Shown here piece after piece: positions 1 through 6,830 of a stretch of 23,348 bases of DNA. A model generated the notes under the pieces. The model worked only from the letters and a program-made list of their open reading frames with translations. It had not been told where the DNA came from and searched no databases. Where the stretch lies: assembly GCA_959606065.1 (NCBI GenBank), contig CAUHHV010000028.1, positions 1-23,348 of the forward strand, given 5' to 3'. The DNA is from an uncultured Collinsella sp. (GTDB taxonomy: Bacteria > Actinomycetota > Coriobacteriia > Coriobacteriales > Coriobacteriaceae). The position numbers were made by a program, and so were the translations under genes. How positions within the stretch are numbered: the first letter of the stretch is position 1; each line of letters begins with the position of its first letter.

Positions 1-6
1 ATTTTG

Positions 7-30
7 GGATACGCCCGGCGGCGTGGTCTG
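7..30 (+). promoter_or_regulatory. Upstream dyad motif, copy 1 (before rpsL)
   Basis: GGATACGCCCG (7-17), four variable bases, then CGTG (22-25). The same arrangement with identical spacing occurs before rplC (17285-17309) and before rplB (19150-19174). The inner part is a dyad, ACGCC/GGCGT around CGGC. Unlike the other two copies, this one is not followed by a TATAC element; the likely rpsL promoter begins at the next base. It could be an operator or an activator site for ribosomal protein operons. The function is inferred only from recurrence and position. Confidence 0.5.
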
Positions 31-59
31 TTGACGGCACAGCTAACGCCACGTATCCT
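31..59 (+). promoter_or_regulatory. Promoter of the str operon (rpsL)
   Basis: A -35 element TTGACG (31-36) and a -10 element TATCCT (54-59) are separated by 17 bases, close to the housekeeping sigma-70/SigA consensus. Transcription would begin near 66, giving a leader of about 87 nt before the rpsL start. Inferred from sequence match and position only. Confidence 0.65.
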
Positions 60-152
60 ATCGAACTGCGTGTTTCGTAGGGGGATGCTGACCCCTCGAT
101 TCAAGCCGTTGCACTTTACAGAAAGCTGGAATCATTCGAGAAGGAGTACGCT

Positions 153-530
153 TTGCCTACTATTAACCAGCTGGTTCGCCAGGGCCGTCGTTCCGTGCCC
201 AAGAAGTCCAAGAACGCTGCTCTGCAGCACAACTCCCAGAAGCGCGGCGTGTGCACCCGCGTCTTCACCACGAGCCCCAAGAAGCCGAACTCGGCTCTTC
301 GTAAGGTTGCCCGTGTTCGCCTTGTCAACGGCATCGAAGTTACTGCTTACATCCCGGGTGAGGGCCACAACCTGCAGGAGCACTCCATCGTGCTCGTCCG
401 CGGCGGTCGTGTCCGTGACCTCCCTGGTGTCCGTTATCACGTCATCCGTGGCGCCTACGACGCTGCTCCGGTCCAGAACCGTATGCAGGCCCGTTCCAAG
501 TACGGTGCTAAGCGCCCCAAGGCCAAATAA
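153..530 (+). CDS. rpsL: 30S ribosomal protein S12
   Basis: S12 of the small ribosomal subunit, part of the decoding centre. The 125 residues are the usual bacterial length and carry the family signature TTSPKKPNSALRK (residues 39-51) and the loop GGRVRDLPGVRYH near residues 84-96. The start is TTG, fixed by AAGGAG at 141-146 six bases upstream and by the conserved N-terminus PTINQLVRQGR. Lys43 is the streptomycin-sensitive residue, but position 88 is Arg (CGT at 414-416) where most bacteria have Lys. First gene of the str operon, followed by rpsG after a 73-base gap. Confidence 0.98.
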   Translation: MPTINQLVRQGRRSVPKKSKNAALQHNSQKRGVCTRVFTTSPKKPNSALRKVARVRLVNGIEVTAYIPGEGHNLQEHSIVLVRGGRVRDLPGVRYHVIRGAYDAAPVQNRMQARSKYGAKRPKAK

Positions 531-603
531 GCCAGATAACGTTTTGATACTTTCGCCGTGTGCCGCCTAAGCGCCGCACGGTAGACACTTAAGGAGATTT
601 CAC

Positions 604-1077
604 ATGCCGCGTCGTGCAGCAGCTAATCGTCGTGAGGTTCAGCCTGACGCCGTTTACAACAACCGCCTGGTGACTCAGCTCATCAACAAGGTCCTTCTTG
701 ACGGCAAGAAGGCCACCGCTGAGCGCATCGTTTACACCGCTTTCGAGATCGTTGCCGAGAAGTCCGAGGGTGGCGACGCTCTCGCTACCTTCAAGAAGGC
801 TATGGACAACGTCAAGCCCACGCTCGAGGTTAAGCCCAAGCGTGTCGGTGGCGCTACCTATCAGGTCCCGATGGAGGTCAACTCCCGTCGTTCCACCGCT
901 CTGGGTATCCGCTGGATCGTCAACTTCTCCCGCGCTCGCAAGGAGAAGACCATGGCCGAGCGTCTCGCCAACGAGATCCTCGACGCTTCCAACGGCCTGG
1001 GCGCTTCCGTCAAGAAGCGTGAGGACGTCTTCAAGATGGCCGAGGCCAACCGCGCGTTCTCTCACTATCGTTGGTAA
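604..1077 (+). CDS. rpsG: 30S ribosomal protein S7
   Basis: S7 binds the 3' major domain of 16S rRNA, nucleates assembly of the 30S head and in many bacteria represses its own operon. The 157 residues are the normal bacterial length, starting PRRAAANRREVQPD and ending FSHYRW. A good ribosome binding site, AAGGAG (591-596), precedes the ATG by seven bases. It lies between rpsL and fusA as in classical str operons, 20 bases from fusA. Codon choice is strongly biased, as expected of a highly expressed gene. No S7-type repressor structure was identified with confidence in the rpsL-rpsG gap. Confidence 0.98.
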   Translation: MPRRAAANRREVQPDAVYNNRLVTQLINKVLLDGKKATAERIVYTAFEIVAEKSEGGDALATFKKAMDNVKPTLEVKPKRVGGATYQVPMEVNSRRSTALGIRWIVNFSRARKEKTMAERLANEILDASNGLGASVKKREDVFKMAEANRAFSHYRW

Positions 1078-1097
1078 GTTTAAGGTAAGGAACTAAC

Positions 1098-3197
1098 ATG
1101 GCTAAGCCTAAGTACAAGCTTTCCGATACCCGTAACATCGGCATCATGGCTCACATCGATGCCGGTAAGACCACCACGACCGAGCGTATTCTTTACTACA
1201 CCGGTAAGACCCACAAGATCGGTGAGGTCCATGAGGGCGCTGCCACCATGGACTGGATGGTTCAGGAGCAGGAGCGCGGCGTAACCATTACCTCCGCTGC
1301 CACTACGTGCTTCTGGAACAAGGACGGTAAGGACTACCGCATCCAGATCATCGACACCCCGGGCCACGTTGACTTCACCGCCGAGGTCGAGCGCTGCCTG
1401 CGCGTCCTCGATGGCGCTGTCGCCGTCTTCGACGCCGTTGCCGGCGTCCAGCCCCAGTCTGAGACCGTTTGGCGTCAGGCTTCTACCTTCAACGTCCCCC
1501 GCATCGCCTTCATCAACAAGTATGACCGCGTGGGCGCTGACTTCTTCAACGCTATCGAGACCATGAAGGATCGTCTCGACGCCAACGCCGTGGCCGCTCA
1601 GGTTCCGATGGGCGCCGAGGACAACTTCTGGGGCGTCATCGACCTCGTTACCATGACTGCATGGGACTTCAAGGCCGACGAGAAGGGCATGACCTACCCT
1701 GAGCCGATGGACGAGATCCCGGCTGAGTTTGCCGACATCGCTGCCACCAAGCGCGAGGAGCTCCTCGACGCTGCTGCCAGCTTTGACGACGAGCTCATGG
1801 AGAAGATCCTCATGGAGGAGGACTTCACCGTCGAGGAGCTCAAGGCTGCTCTGCGCAAGGGCGTTCTGGCCAACGAGCTCAACCTCGTCTTCGTGGGTTC
1901 CGCCTACAAGAACAAGGGCGTTCAGGAGCTGCTCGACGCTGTCGTCGACTACCTGCCCAGCCCGCTCGACGTTGAGGCCGTCACCGGTACCGATCCGGAC
2001 ACCGGCGAGGAGATTCAGCGTCATCCTTCCTTCGACGAGCCCTTCTCCGGCCTGGTCTTCAAGATCATGACCGACCCGTTCGTCGGTAAGCTCACCTATG
2101 TCCGCGTTTACTCCGGCCGCGCCGAGTCCGGCTCTTACGTGGTCAACGCTTCCAACGGTCAGCGCGAGCGCCTCGGTCGCATCCTCGAGATGAACGCCGC
2201 CGAGCGTATCGACCGTGACGACGCTGCCGCCGGCGACATCGTCGCTTGCGTCGGCTTCAAGAACTCCACCACCGGTGACACCCTGTGCGCCGAGGGCAAG
2301 GAGATCGTCCTCGAGAAGATCGAGTTCGCTAAGCCCGTTATTGACGTTGCCATCGAGCCCAAGACCAAGGCCGAGCAGGACAAGATGTCCCTGGCTCTGA
2401 CCAAGCTCGCCGAGGAGGACCCGACCTTCCAGGTGTCCACCAACCACGAGACCGGCCAGACCATCATCGCCGGCATGGGCGAGCTGCACCTCGAGATCAT
2501 CGTCGACCGTCTGCTCCGTGAGTTCAAGGTTGACGCTAACGTTGGTAAGCCCCAGGTTGCCTACCGCGAGACCGCTGGTCACGACGTCGAGAAGGCTGAG
2601 GGCAAGTTCGTCCGTCAGTCCGGTGGTCGCGGTCAGTACGGCCACGCCGTCATCAAGCTCGAGAAGATGGAGGAGGGCTTCGGCTACGAGTTCGTCAACG
2701 CTATCGTCGGCGGCGTCGTGCCCAAGGAGTACATCCCGTCCATCGACAAGGGCATCCAGGAGGCCCTGAACACCGGTGTTATCGCCGGCTTCCCGGTCCT
2801 CGACGTCAAGGTCACCCTGTTCGACGGTTCTTACCACGAGGTCGACTCCTCCGAGGCCGCCTTCAAGATCGCCGGTTCCATGGCTATCAAGGACGCCCTC
2901 AAGAAGTCCGATCCGCAGCTGCTCGAGCCGATCATGGCTGTCGAGGTCGAGACCCCCGAGCAGTACATGGGCGACGTTATGGGCAACCTCTCCGGTCGCC
3001 GCGGCAAGATCGAGGGCATGGAGGATCGCAAGAACAGCAAGCTCATCCGTGCCAAGGTGCCGCTGGGCGAGATGTTCGGTTACGCTACCGACCTTCGCTC
3101 CCAGACCCAGGGCCGTGCATCCTACACGATGCAGTTCGACTCTTATGAGCCCGCGCCCAAGTCCATCGTGGACGAGGTCATGAGCAAGAACGCCTAA
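1098..3197 (+). CDS. fusA: Translation elongation factor G (EF-G)
   Basis: GTPase that drives tRNA and mRNA translocation and, with RRF, ribosome recycling. The 699 residues are full length. The P-loop AHIDAGKT is at residues 18-25, followed by the switch II motif DTPGHVDF and the G4 motif at residues 140-144. G4 reads NKYDR, where the usual form is NKMDR; the bases that contact guanine (Asn, Lys, Asp) are intact. Domains II-V follow, with the typical GRGQYGHAVI segment of domain IV and the ending MQFDSYEPAP. The ATG at 1098 follows a GGTAAGGA-type binding site. The next gene is rpsJ; the tuf gene usually found here is absent. Confidence 0.98.
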   Translation: MAKPKYKLSDTRNIGIMAHIDAGKTTTTERILYYTGKTHKIGEVHEGAATMDWMVQEQERGVTITSAATTCFWNKDGKDYRIQIIDTPGHVDFTAEVERCLRVLDGAVAVFDAVAGVQPQSETVWRQASTFNVPRIAFINKYDRVGADFFNAIETMKDRLDANAVAAQVPMGAEDNFWGVIDLVTMTAWDFKADEKGMTYPEPMDEIPAEFADIAATKREELLDAAASFDDELMEKILMEEDFTVEELKAALRKGVLANELNLVFVGSAYKNKGVQELLDAVVDYLPSPLDVEAVTGTDPDTGEEIQRHPSFDEPFSGLVFKIMTDPFVGKLTYVRVYSGRAESGSYVVNASNGQRERLGRILEMNAAERIDRDDAAAGDIVACVGFKNSTTGDTLCAEGKEIVLEKIEFAKPVIDVAIEPKTKAEQDKMSLALTKLAEEDPTFQVSTNHETGQTIIAGMGELHLEIIVDRLLREFKVDANVGKPQVAYRETAGHDVEKAEGKFVRQSGGRGQYGHAVIKLEKMEEGFGYEFVNAIVGGVVPKEYIPSIDKGIQEALNTGVIAGFPVLDVKVTLFDGSYHEVDSSEAAFKIAGSMAIKDALKKSDPQLLEPIMAVEVETPEQYMGDVMGNLSGRRGKIEGMEDRKNSKLIRAKVPLGEMFGYATDLRSQTQGRASYTMQFDSYEPAPKSIVDEVMSKNA

Positions 3198-3222
3198 GTT
3201 CGAGCTCCCTGTTACGTAATCC

Positions 3223-3239
3223 GCGAGAACATCTCTCGC
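3223..3239 (+). other. Short hairpin between fusA and rpsJ
   Basis: GCGAGA (3223-3228) pairs with TCTCGC (3234-3239) around a five-base loop in the 60-base fusA-rpsJ gap. There is no T-run after it, so it is not an intrinsic terminator. It may be a processing site or simply mRNA structure. It ends seven bases before the rpsJ ribosome binding site. Confidence 0.3.
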
Positions 3240-3257
3240 ACTCTTTGGAGGTTTAAG

Positions 3258-3566
3258 TTGGCTACCCAGAAGATCCGCATTCGCCTCAAGGGCTATGATC
3301 ACGAGGTCGTCGATCAGTCCGCGAAGCTCATCGTCGAGACCGCTCAGAAGACCGGCGCTCGCGTTTCCGGTCCTGTCCCCCTGCCCACCGAGCGCAACCT
3401 GTACACGGTTATCCGCTCGCCGCACGTGAACAAGGACTCCCGTGAGCAGTTCGAGATGCGCACCCACAAGCGCCTCATCGACATCCTCGACCCCACCTCG
3501 GGCACTGTTGATTCGCTCATGCGTCTCGACCTCCCCGCTGGCGTCGACATCGACATCAAGCTCTAA
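3258..3566 (+). CDS. rpsJ: 30S ribosomal protein S10
   Basis: S10 of the 30S head, also a NusE transcription antitermination factor in the family. The 102 residues are the usual length, with family segments IRIRLKGYDHEVVD, GPVPLPTERN and SPHVNKDSREQFEMRTHKR. The start is TTG at 3258, with GGAGG at 3247-3251 six bases before it; no upstream in-frame ATG fits better. In most bacteria rpsJ opens the S10 operon and rplC follows at once. Here it is the last gene of the str unit, closed by a strong terminator, and rplC lies almost 14 kb downstream. Confidence 0.97.
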   Translation: MATQKIRIRLKGYDHEVVDQSAKLIVETAQKTGARVSGPVPLPTERNLYTVIRSPHVNKDSREQFEMRTHKRLIDILDPTSGTVDSLMRLDLPAGVDIDIKL

Positions 3567-3587
3567 GCGATATCGCTCATAGCTTAC

Positions 3588-3629
3588 AGAGCCCCGCTGC
3601 CATTACGGTAGCGGGGCTCTTTTGTTTTG
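3588..3629 (+). terminator. Intrinsic terminator after rpsJ
   Basis: AGAGCCCCGCT (3588-3598) pairs with AGCGGGGCTCT (3610-3620), and the stem extends inward by a G-T and two G-C pairs to a five-base loop, 14 pairs in all. The T-rich tract TTTTGTTTT (3620-3629) follows. This is a textbook rho-independent terminator for the rpsL-rpsG-fusA-rpsJ unit. The rest of the 3567-3681 gap holds only a 12-base palindrome (3566-3577) overlapping the rpsJ stop. Confidence 0.93.
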
Positions 3630-3681
3630 AATGATGGTTTGGACTGCCGGGTAATGCTGCCGAGTAGGTGGCTGCGGCGCT

Positions 3682-4458
3682 CTATTCGCTCAATGGGCGC
3701 AATGACGCCTCCTCAAAATGGAAGGATCGCAGGCCGTCTTCCGTTTCGATACACGCGCGACCAAAGGCATCGACCGTTTGAAAGATGCCACGCGCCAGCT
3801 CGTCACCGGCAGGGGAACGGGCGATAACGTGCTTTCCAATCCAATTGAGGTGAGCGACATATTCGCCGTTGACGGGCGCGAGCGGTCCGGCGTTTTCTTC
3901 CATGGCGTTGAGGCGCTCTGCCCAGGCATCTACAGCGTCTATAACTGCGTGATAGACCTCATCGAGGAGCATGTCGACGGCGGGAACGCTCTCGTTGAGA
4001 TCCGAGAGACCGATTGCCGGCAGGCCGCCATCGGGAACCTCCGAGGGTACATAGTTCACATTGACGCCAATGCCACAGACGGCGAAAGGTTTGCCTTCGT
4101 TATCGCGTGCCGCCTCGACCAGAATGCCGCCGAGCTTGCGTCCTCGCGCGACCAGATCGTTGGGCCATTTAAGGCGAATCTCGTTTGCAAGGCCCTGTTT
4201 TTCGAGCGCCGCAAGCACCGCTAGGCCGCTGACGGCGGCAAGACCAGAGTACTTTGCGGGATTAACGCATGGACGCAGGACAATCGAAAGCAATAGGTTG
4301 CCGGCGGTTGAATCCCACTTGTGGCCGCGCCGGCCGCGTCCTGCCGTTTGCGCGCGGGCGGCAAGTCCTGTGCCGTGTGGCGCTCCCTGTTTTCCTGCTT
4401 CGAGCAGGTCATCGTTGGTCGATCCGGTTACGTCGACTATCGTTAAACGAGAATCCAT
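3682..4458 (-). CDS. birA: Biotin--[acetyl-CoA-carboxylase] ligase, monofunctional
   Basis: Activates biotin with ATP and transfers it to the biotinyl lysine of AccB. The 258 residues show the substrate loop GRGRRGHKW (40-48), the catalytic KWPND (97-101) and KLGGILVE (108-115), with STNDD near the N-terminus and a small C-terminal SH3-like domain. There is no N-terminal winged-helix DNA-binding domain, so this is a class I ligase unlikely to repress biotin genes as E. coli BirA does. The ATG (complement of 4456-4458) follows an AGGAGGT-type site on the minus strand near 4468-4476. It is divergent from the fatty-acid operon that encodes its substrate AccB, a clear functional pairing. Confidence 0.93.
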   Translation of the reverse strand: MDSRLTIVDVTGSTNDDLLEAGKQGAPHGTGLAARAQTAGRGRRGHKWDSTAGNLLLSIVLRPCVNPAKYSGLAAVSGLAVLAALEKQGLANEIRLKWPNDLVARGRKLGGILVEAARDNEGKPFAVCGIGVNVNYVPSEVPDGGLPAIGLSDLNESVPAVDMLLDEVYHAVIDAVDAWAERLNAMEENAGPLAPVNGEYVAHLNWIGKHVIARSPAGDELARGIFQTVDAFGRACIETEDGLRSFHFEEASLRPLSE

Positions 4459-4551
4459 AACAGCTGCTACCTCCTAAGTTAATAAGGCAATCGCGCAATG
4501 GTGTCGAGAGATAGACACAATGTGAAGCCTTTGTCGCTTTTGGACAATTTA

Positions 4552-4569
4552 ATGTTAACACGTCAACAA
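4552..4569 (+). repeat. Operator-like direct repeat, copy 1
   Basis: ATGTTAACACGTCAACAA matches copy 2 (4600-4617) at 17 of 18 positions. Within it, TGTT-AC and GT-AACA form an imperfect 16-base dyad. It overlaps the expected -35 region of the fabH promoter, a typical place for a repressor or activator. The binding protein is unknown, and no regulator gene lies nearby. Confidence 0.55.
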
Positions 4570-4589
4570 AGACTGAAATGCGTTATCCT
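4562..4589 (+). promoter_or_regulatory. Candidate promoter of the fatty-acid operon
   Basis: TATCCT (4584-4589) is identical to the -10 called before rpsL. Upstream at about 16 bases is GTCAAC (4562-4567), a poor -35 that lies inside repeat copy 1. Transcription would begin near 4596, just before repeat copy 2. The weak -35 and flanking repeats suggest a regulated promoter. Inference from sequence only. Confidence 0.4.
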
Positions 4590-4599
4590 CTCTTGGTCG

Positions 4600-4617
4600 A
4601 TGTAAACACGTCAACAA
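4600..4617 (+). repeat. Operator-like direct repeat, copy 2
   Basis: ATGTAAACACGTCAACAA, 17 of 18 identical to copy 1, with starts 48 bases apart. It lies just downstream of the predicted transcription start and four bases before the fabH ribosome binding site (4621-4629). A protein bound here would block initiation or early elongation. The rest of the 4459-4634 gap holds the birA ribosome binding site and probably its promoter, which I could not define. Confidence 0.55.
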
Positions 4618-4634
4618 CTCAAAGGAGGTTAGTG

Positions 4635-5594
4635 ATGGGTTTCACGATTCTTGGAACAGGTTCGGCACTTCCTGAACGCAGTGTTTCCAATGACGAGCTG
4701 TCTGAGTTCCTCGATACCTCGGATGAGTGGATTTTTACCCGCACAGGTATCAAGAGCCGCCACGTCTGCACCACCGAGTCACTTGACGACCTTGCCGTAG
4801 CGGCGAGCGAGCGGGCACTCCAGGTGTCCGGAATCGACGCGAGCCAGCTGGATCTGATCGTCTGCTCGACGACGACGGGTGACCACCTTGTTCCCGCCGA
4901 GGCGTGTGCCGTTGCAGAGCGACTTGGCGCGACGTGCCCTGCCTTCGATGTCTCGGCGGCCTGCGCCGGCTTCGTATTTGCGCTCGATGTCGCCGAGGGC
5001 TATATCGCCCGCAGCCGTGCCGAGTGCGTGCTAGTCGTTGCGGCCGAGCAGATGACGCGCGCGCTCGATTGGACCGACCGTGCCACGTGCGTGCTCTTTG
5101 GCGATGGGGCAGGAGCCGCAGTGATTGGGACTGGGGGAGACAACCCCCTTGCCGTTGAGCTTTCGACGGCGCCCGACGTCGAGACCTTGCGCGTTCCCGG
5201 TCTGCTCGGCACCTCGCCGTTTAAGGCTTCCGCAGATAGCGCGAGCGTGCTGTCCATGAATGGCCGCCGCGTGTTCAAGTTCGGCGTCAACGCCATCTGC
5301 GACACGGTCCATAAGCTTGCGATCGATGCGGGCATTTCGGTCGAAGACATCGATCATTTTGTATTCCATCAGGCTAACGAACGAATCCTGAGCCAGGCGG
5401 TCAAGCGCCTGGGCGTGCCGGACGAGCGTGTGGTTCGCACGTTGCGCGAGACCGGCAACATTTCGAGCGCATGCATTCCGCTTGCCCTCGACCGGCTGGC
5501 AAACGCCGGTGCACTTCACACAGGCGACACCATCACCCTCGTTGGATTTGGCGCCGGTCTGGATATAGGTGGCTATCTACTTCGTTGGAAGTAG
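4635..5594 (+). CDS. fabH: Beta-ketoacyl-ACP synthase III (KAS III)
   Basis: Condenses acetyl-CoA or another short acyl-CoA with malonyl-ACP to start each fatty acid chain. The 319 residues are typical and contain the catalytic triad Cys110 (SAACAGF), His245 (FHQAN) and Asn275 (TGNISSA), ending with the thiolase-fold GFGAGLDIGGYLLRW. The ATG at 4635 follows AAAGGAGGT (4621-4629) by five bases. An in-frame ATG at 4578 is rejected because it would put the promoter -10 and a repeat inside the gene. First gene of the fatty-acid operon; the next gene, acpP, follows after 52 bases that include a small GCCC/GGGC hairpin. Confidence 0.96.
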   Translation: MGFTILGTGSALPERSVSNDELSEFLDTSDEWIFTRTGIKSRHVCTTESLDDLAVAASERALQVSGIDASQLDLIVCSTTTGDHLVPAEACAVAERLGATCPAFDVSAACAGFVFALDVAEGYIARSRAECVLVVAAEQMTRALDWTDRATCVLFGDGAGAAVIGTGGDNPLAVELSTAPDVETLRVPGLLGTSPFKASADSASVLSMNGRRVFKFGVNAICDTVHKLAIDAGISVEDIDHFVFHQANERILSQAVKRLGVPDERVVRTLRETGNISSACIPLALDRLANAGALHTGDTITLVGFGAGLDIGGYLLRWK

Positions 5595-5646
5595 TTGCAC
5601 ATAGGAAATAAAAACGCCCCTAGGGCACAAACAAAGGAGAACTGCC

Positions 5647-5883
5647 ATGACAGATCAGAAGACCTTCGAGCGCGTTTGCGATGTTATCCGCGAGACCGCC
5701 GGTCTTGACGACGTCGAGATGAAGCCCGAGTCCACGCTCGAGGAGATTGGTCTCGACAGTCTGGGCACCGTCGAGATCCTCGTCGCCGTTGAGGACGAGT
5801 TTGGCATCCAGCTCGATACCGAGGAGAACCCCAAGACGGTCGGCGAGTTCGCCGATACGGTCGAGGCGGCATTGGAGAAGTAG
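5647..5883 (+). CDS. acpP: Acyl carrier protein
   Basis: Small acidic carrier that holds growing acyl chains on a phosphopantetheine arm. The 78 residues include the attachment motif GLDSLGTVEIL with Ser38 as the modified residue, inside the usual four-helix acidic fold. AAAGGAGA (5633-5640) sits six bases before the ATG, a strong site that fits the high ACP output expected. fabK starts two bases after the stop, so the two are translationally coupled. The phosphopantetheinyl transferase (AcpS) is not in this window. Confidence 0.96.
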   Translation: MTDQKTFERVCDVIRETAGLDDVEMKPESTLEEIGLDSLGTVEILVAVEDEFGIQLDTEENPKTVGEFADTVEAALEK

Positions 5884-5885
5884 AG

Positions 5886-6830
5886 ATGCTCAAGACTCCT
5901 CTCTGCGATCTGCTCGGCATCGAAAAGCCCGTGTTCCAGGGCGGTATGGCCTGGATCGCCGACGCCTCGCTGGCGTCCGCAGTGTCCGAGGCGGGCGGCT
6001 TAGGGATTATCGCGGCCATGAACGCCGACGCCAACTGGCTGCGCGACCAGATTCATGAGCTGCGCGCCAGGACGGATAAGCCCTTTGGCGTCAACGTCAT
6101 GCTCATGAGCCCGTTTGCCGACGAGGTCGCGCGGGTCGTGATTGACGAGCGGGTGCCGGTCGTCGTGACGGGTGCCGGCAATCCCACCAAGTACATGAAG
6201 GCGTGGAACGAGGCGGGCATCAAGGTCATCCCGGTCGTTGCCTCGGTGGCGCTGGCGCGCCTCGTGGCGCGTCGTGGAGCCACTGCCGTGGTTGCCGAGG
6301 GTACCGAATCAGGCGGCCATATTGGCGAGACCTCGACGATGGCACTGGTGCCGCAGGTTGTCGATGCGGTCGATATTCCCGTGGTTGCGGCTGGCGGTAT
6401 CGCCGATGGCCGCGGCGTGGCGGCCGCCTTTATGCTGGGCGCCGCCGGCGTGCAGGTGGGTACGCGCTTTCTGATCGCAGATGAGTGCACCGTATCGGAG
6501 CGGTACAAGGAGATGGTCCTGAAGGCCAACGACACCTCGACGCGTGCGACCGGCCGCTCGACGGGACACCCGGTGCGTGCCCTCAAGAGCCCCTTCACCA
6601 ACGCCTACGCCAAGAGCGAGGCGGCGGGCGTAAGCGTCGAGGAGCTCGGGGCCATGGGCACGGGCGCCCTTCGCAAGGCCGCCAAGGACGGCAATTACGA
6701 AGAGGGCTCGTTTTTGTGTGGACAGATTGCCGGCATGGTCAACGAGCGCCAAAGTGCACGTGAAATCGTTGACGACCTGGTCGATGGCGCCGAGCACGTC
6801 CTGAAGGGTGCGTGCGCATGGGTGGCGTAG
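5886..6830 (+). CDS. fabK: Enoyl-ACP reductase II (FMN-dependent)
   Basis: Reduces the enoyl-ACP double bond in the last step of each elongation cycle, using FMN and NAD(P)H. The 314 residues form a 2-nitropropane-dioxygenase-like TIM barrel: N-terminal FQGGMAWIADASLA, the central GTESGGHIGE with His145 at the place of the S. pneumoniae FabK catalytic histidine, then the flavin phosphate loop AAGGIADGRG. GGAGAAG at the end of acpP supplies the binding site. FabK replaces triclosan-sensitive FabI in some bacteria, and no fabI is seen here. Its 3' end overlaps fabD by 13 bases. Confidence 0.94.
   Translation: MLKTPLCDLLGIEKPVFQGGMAWIADASLASAVSEAGGLGIIAAMNADANWLRDQIHELRARTDKPFGVNVMLMSPFADEVARVVIDERVPVVVTGAGNPTKYMKAWNEAGIKVIPVVASVALARLVARRGATAVVAEGTESGGHIGETSTMALVPQVVDAVDIPVVAAGGIADGRGVAAAFMLGAAGVQVGTRFLIADECTVSERYKEMVLKANDTSTRATGRSTGHPVRALKSPFTNAYAKSEAAGVSVEELGAMGTGALRKAAKDGNYEEGSFLCGQIAGMVNERQSAREIVDDLVDGAEHVLKGACAWVA

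Noticed and set aside
1080..3467. Very long open frame (795 codons) on the minus strand opposite fusA
   Set aside because: It mirrors the strong codon bias of fusA (third-position C/G prevents stops in this antisense frame), has low-complexity Leu/Val/Asp/Gly composition, runs into the neighbouring gene and matches no family.
4578..4634. Upstream in-frame ATG extending FabH by 19 residues
   Set aside because: It would place the likely -10 element and the second repeat inside the gene and lacks a binding site; ATG 4635 follows a near-perfect one and fits the family N-terminus.
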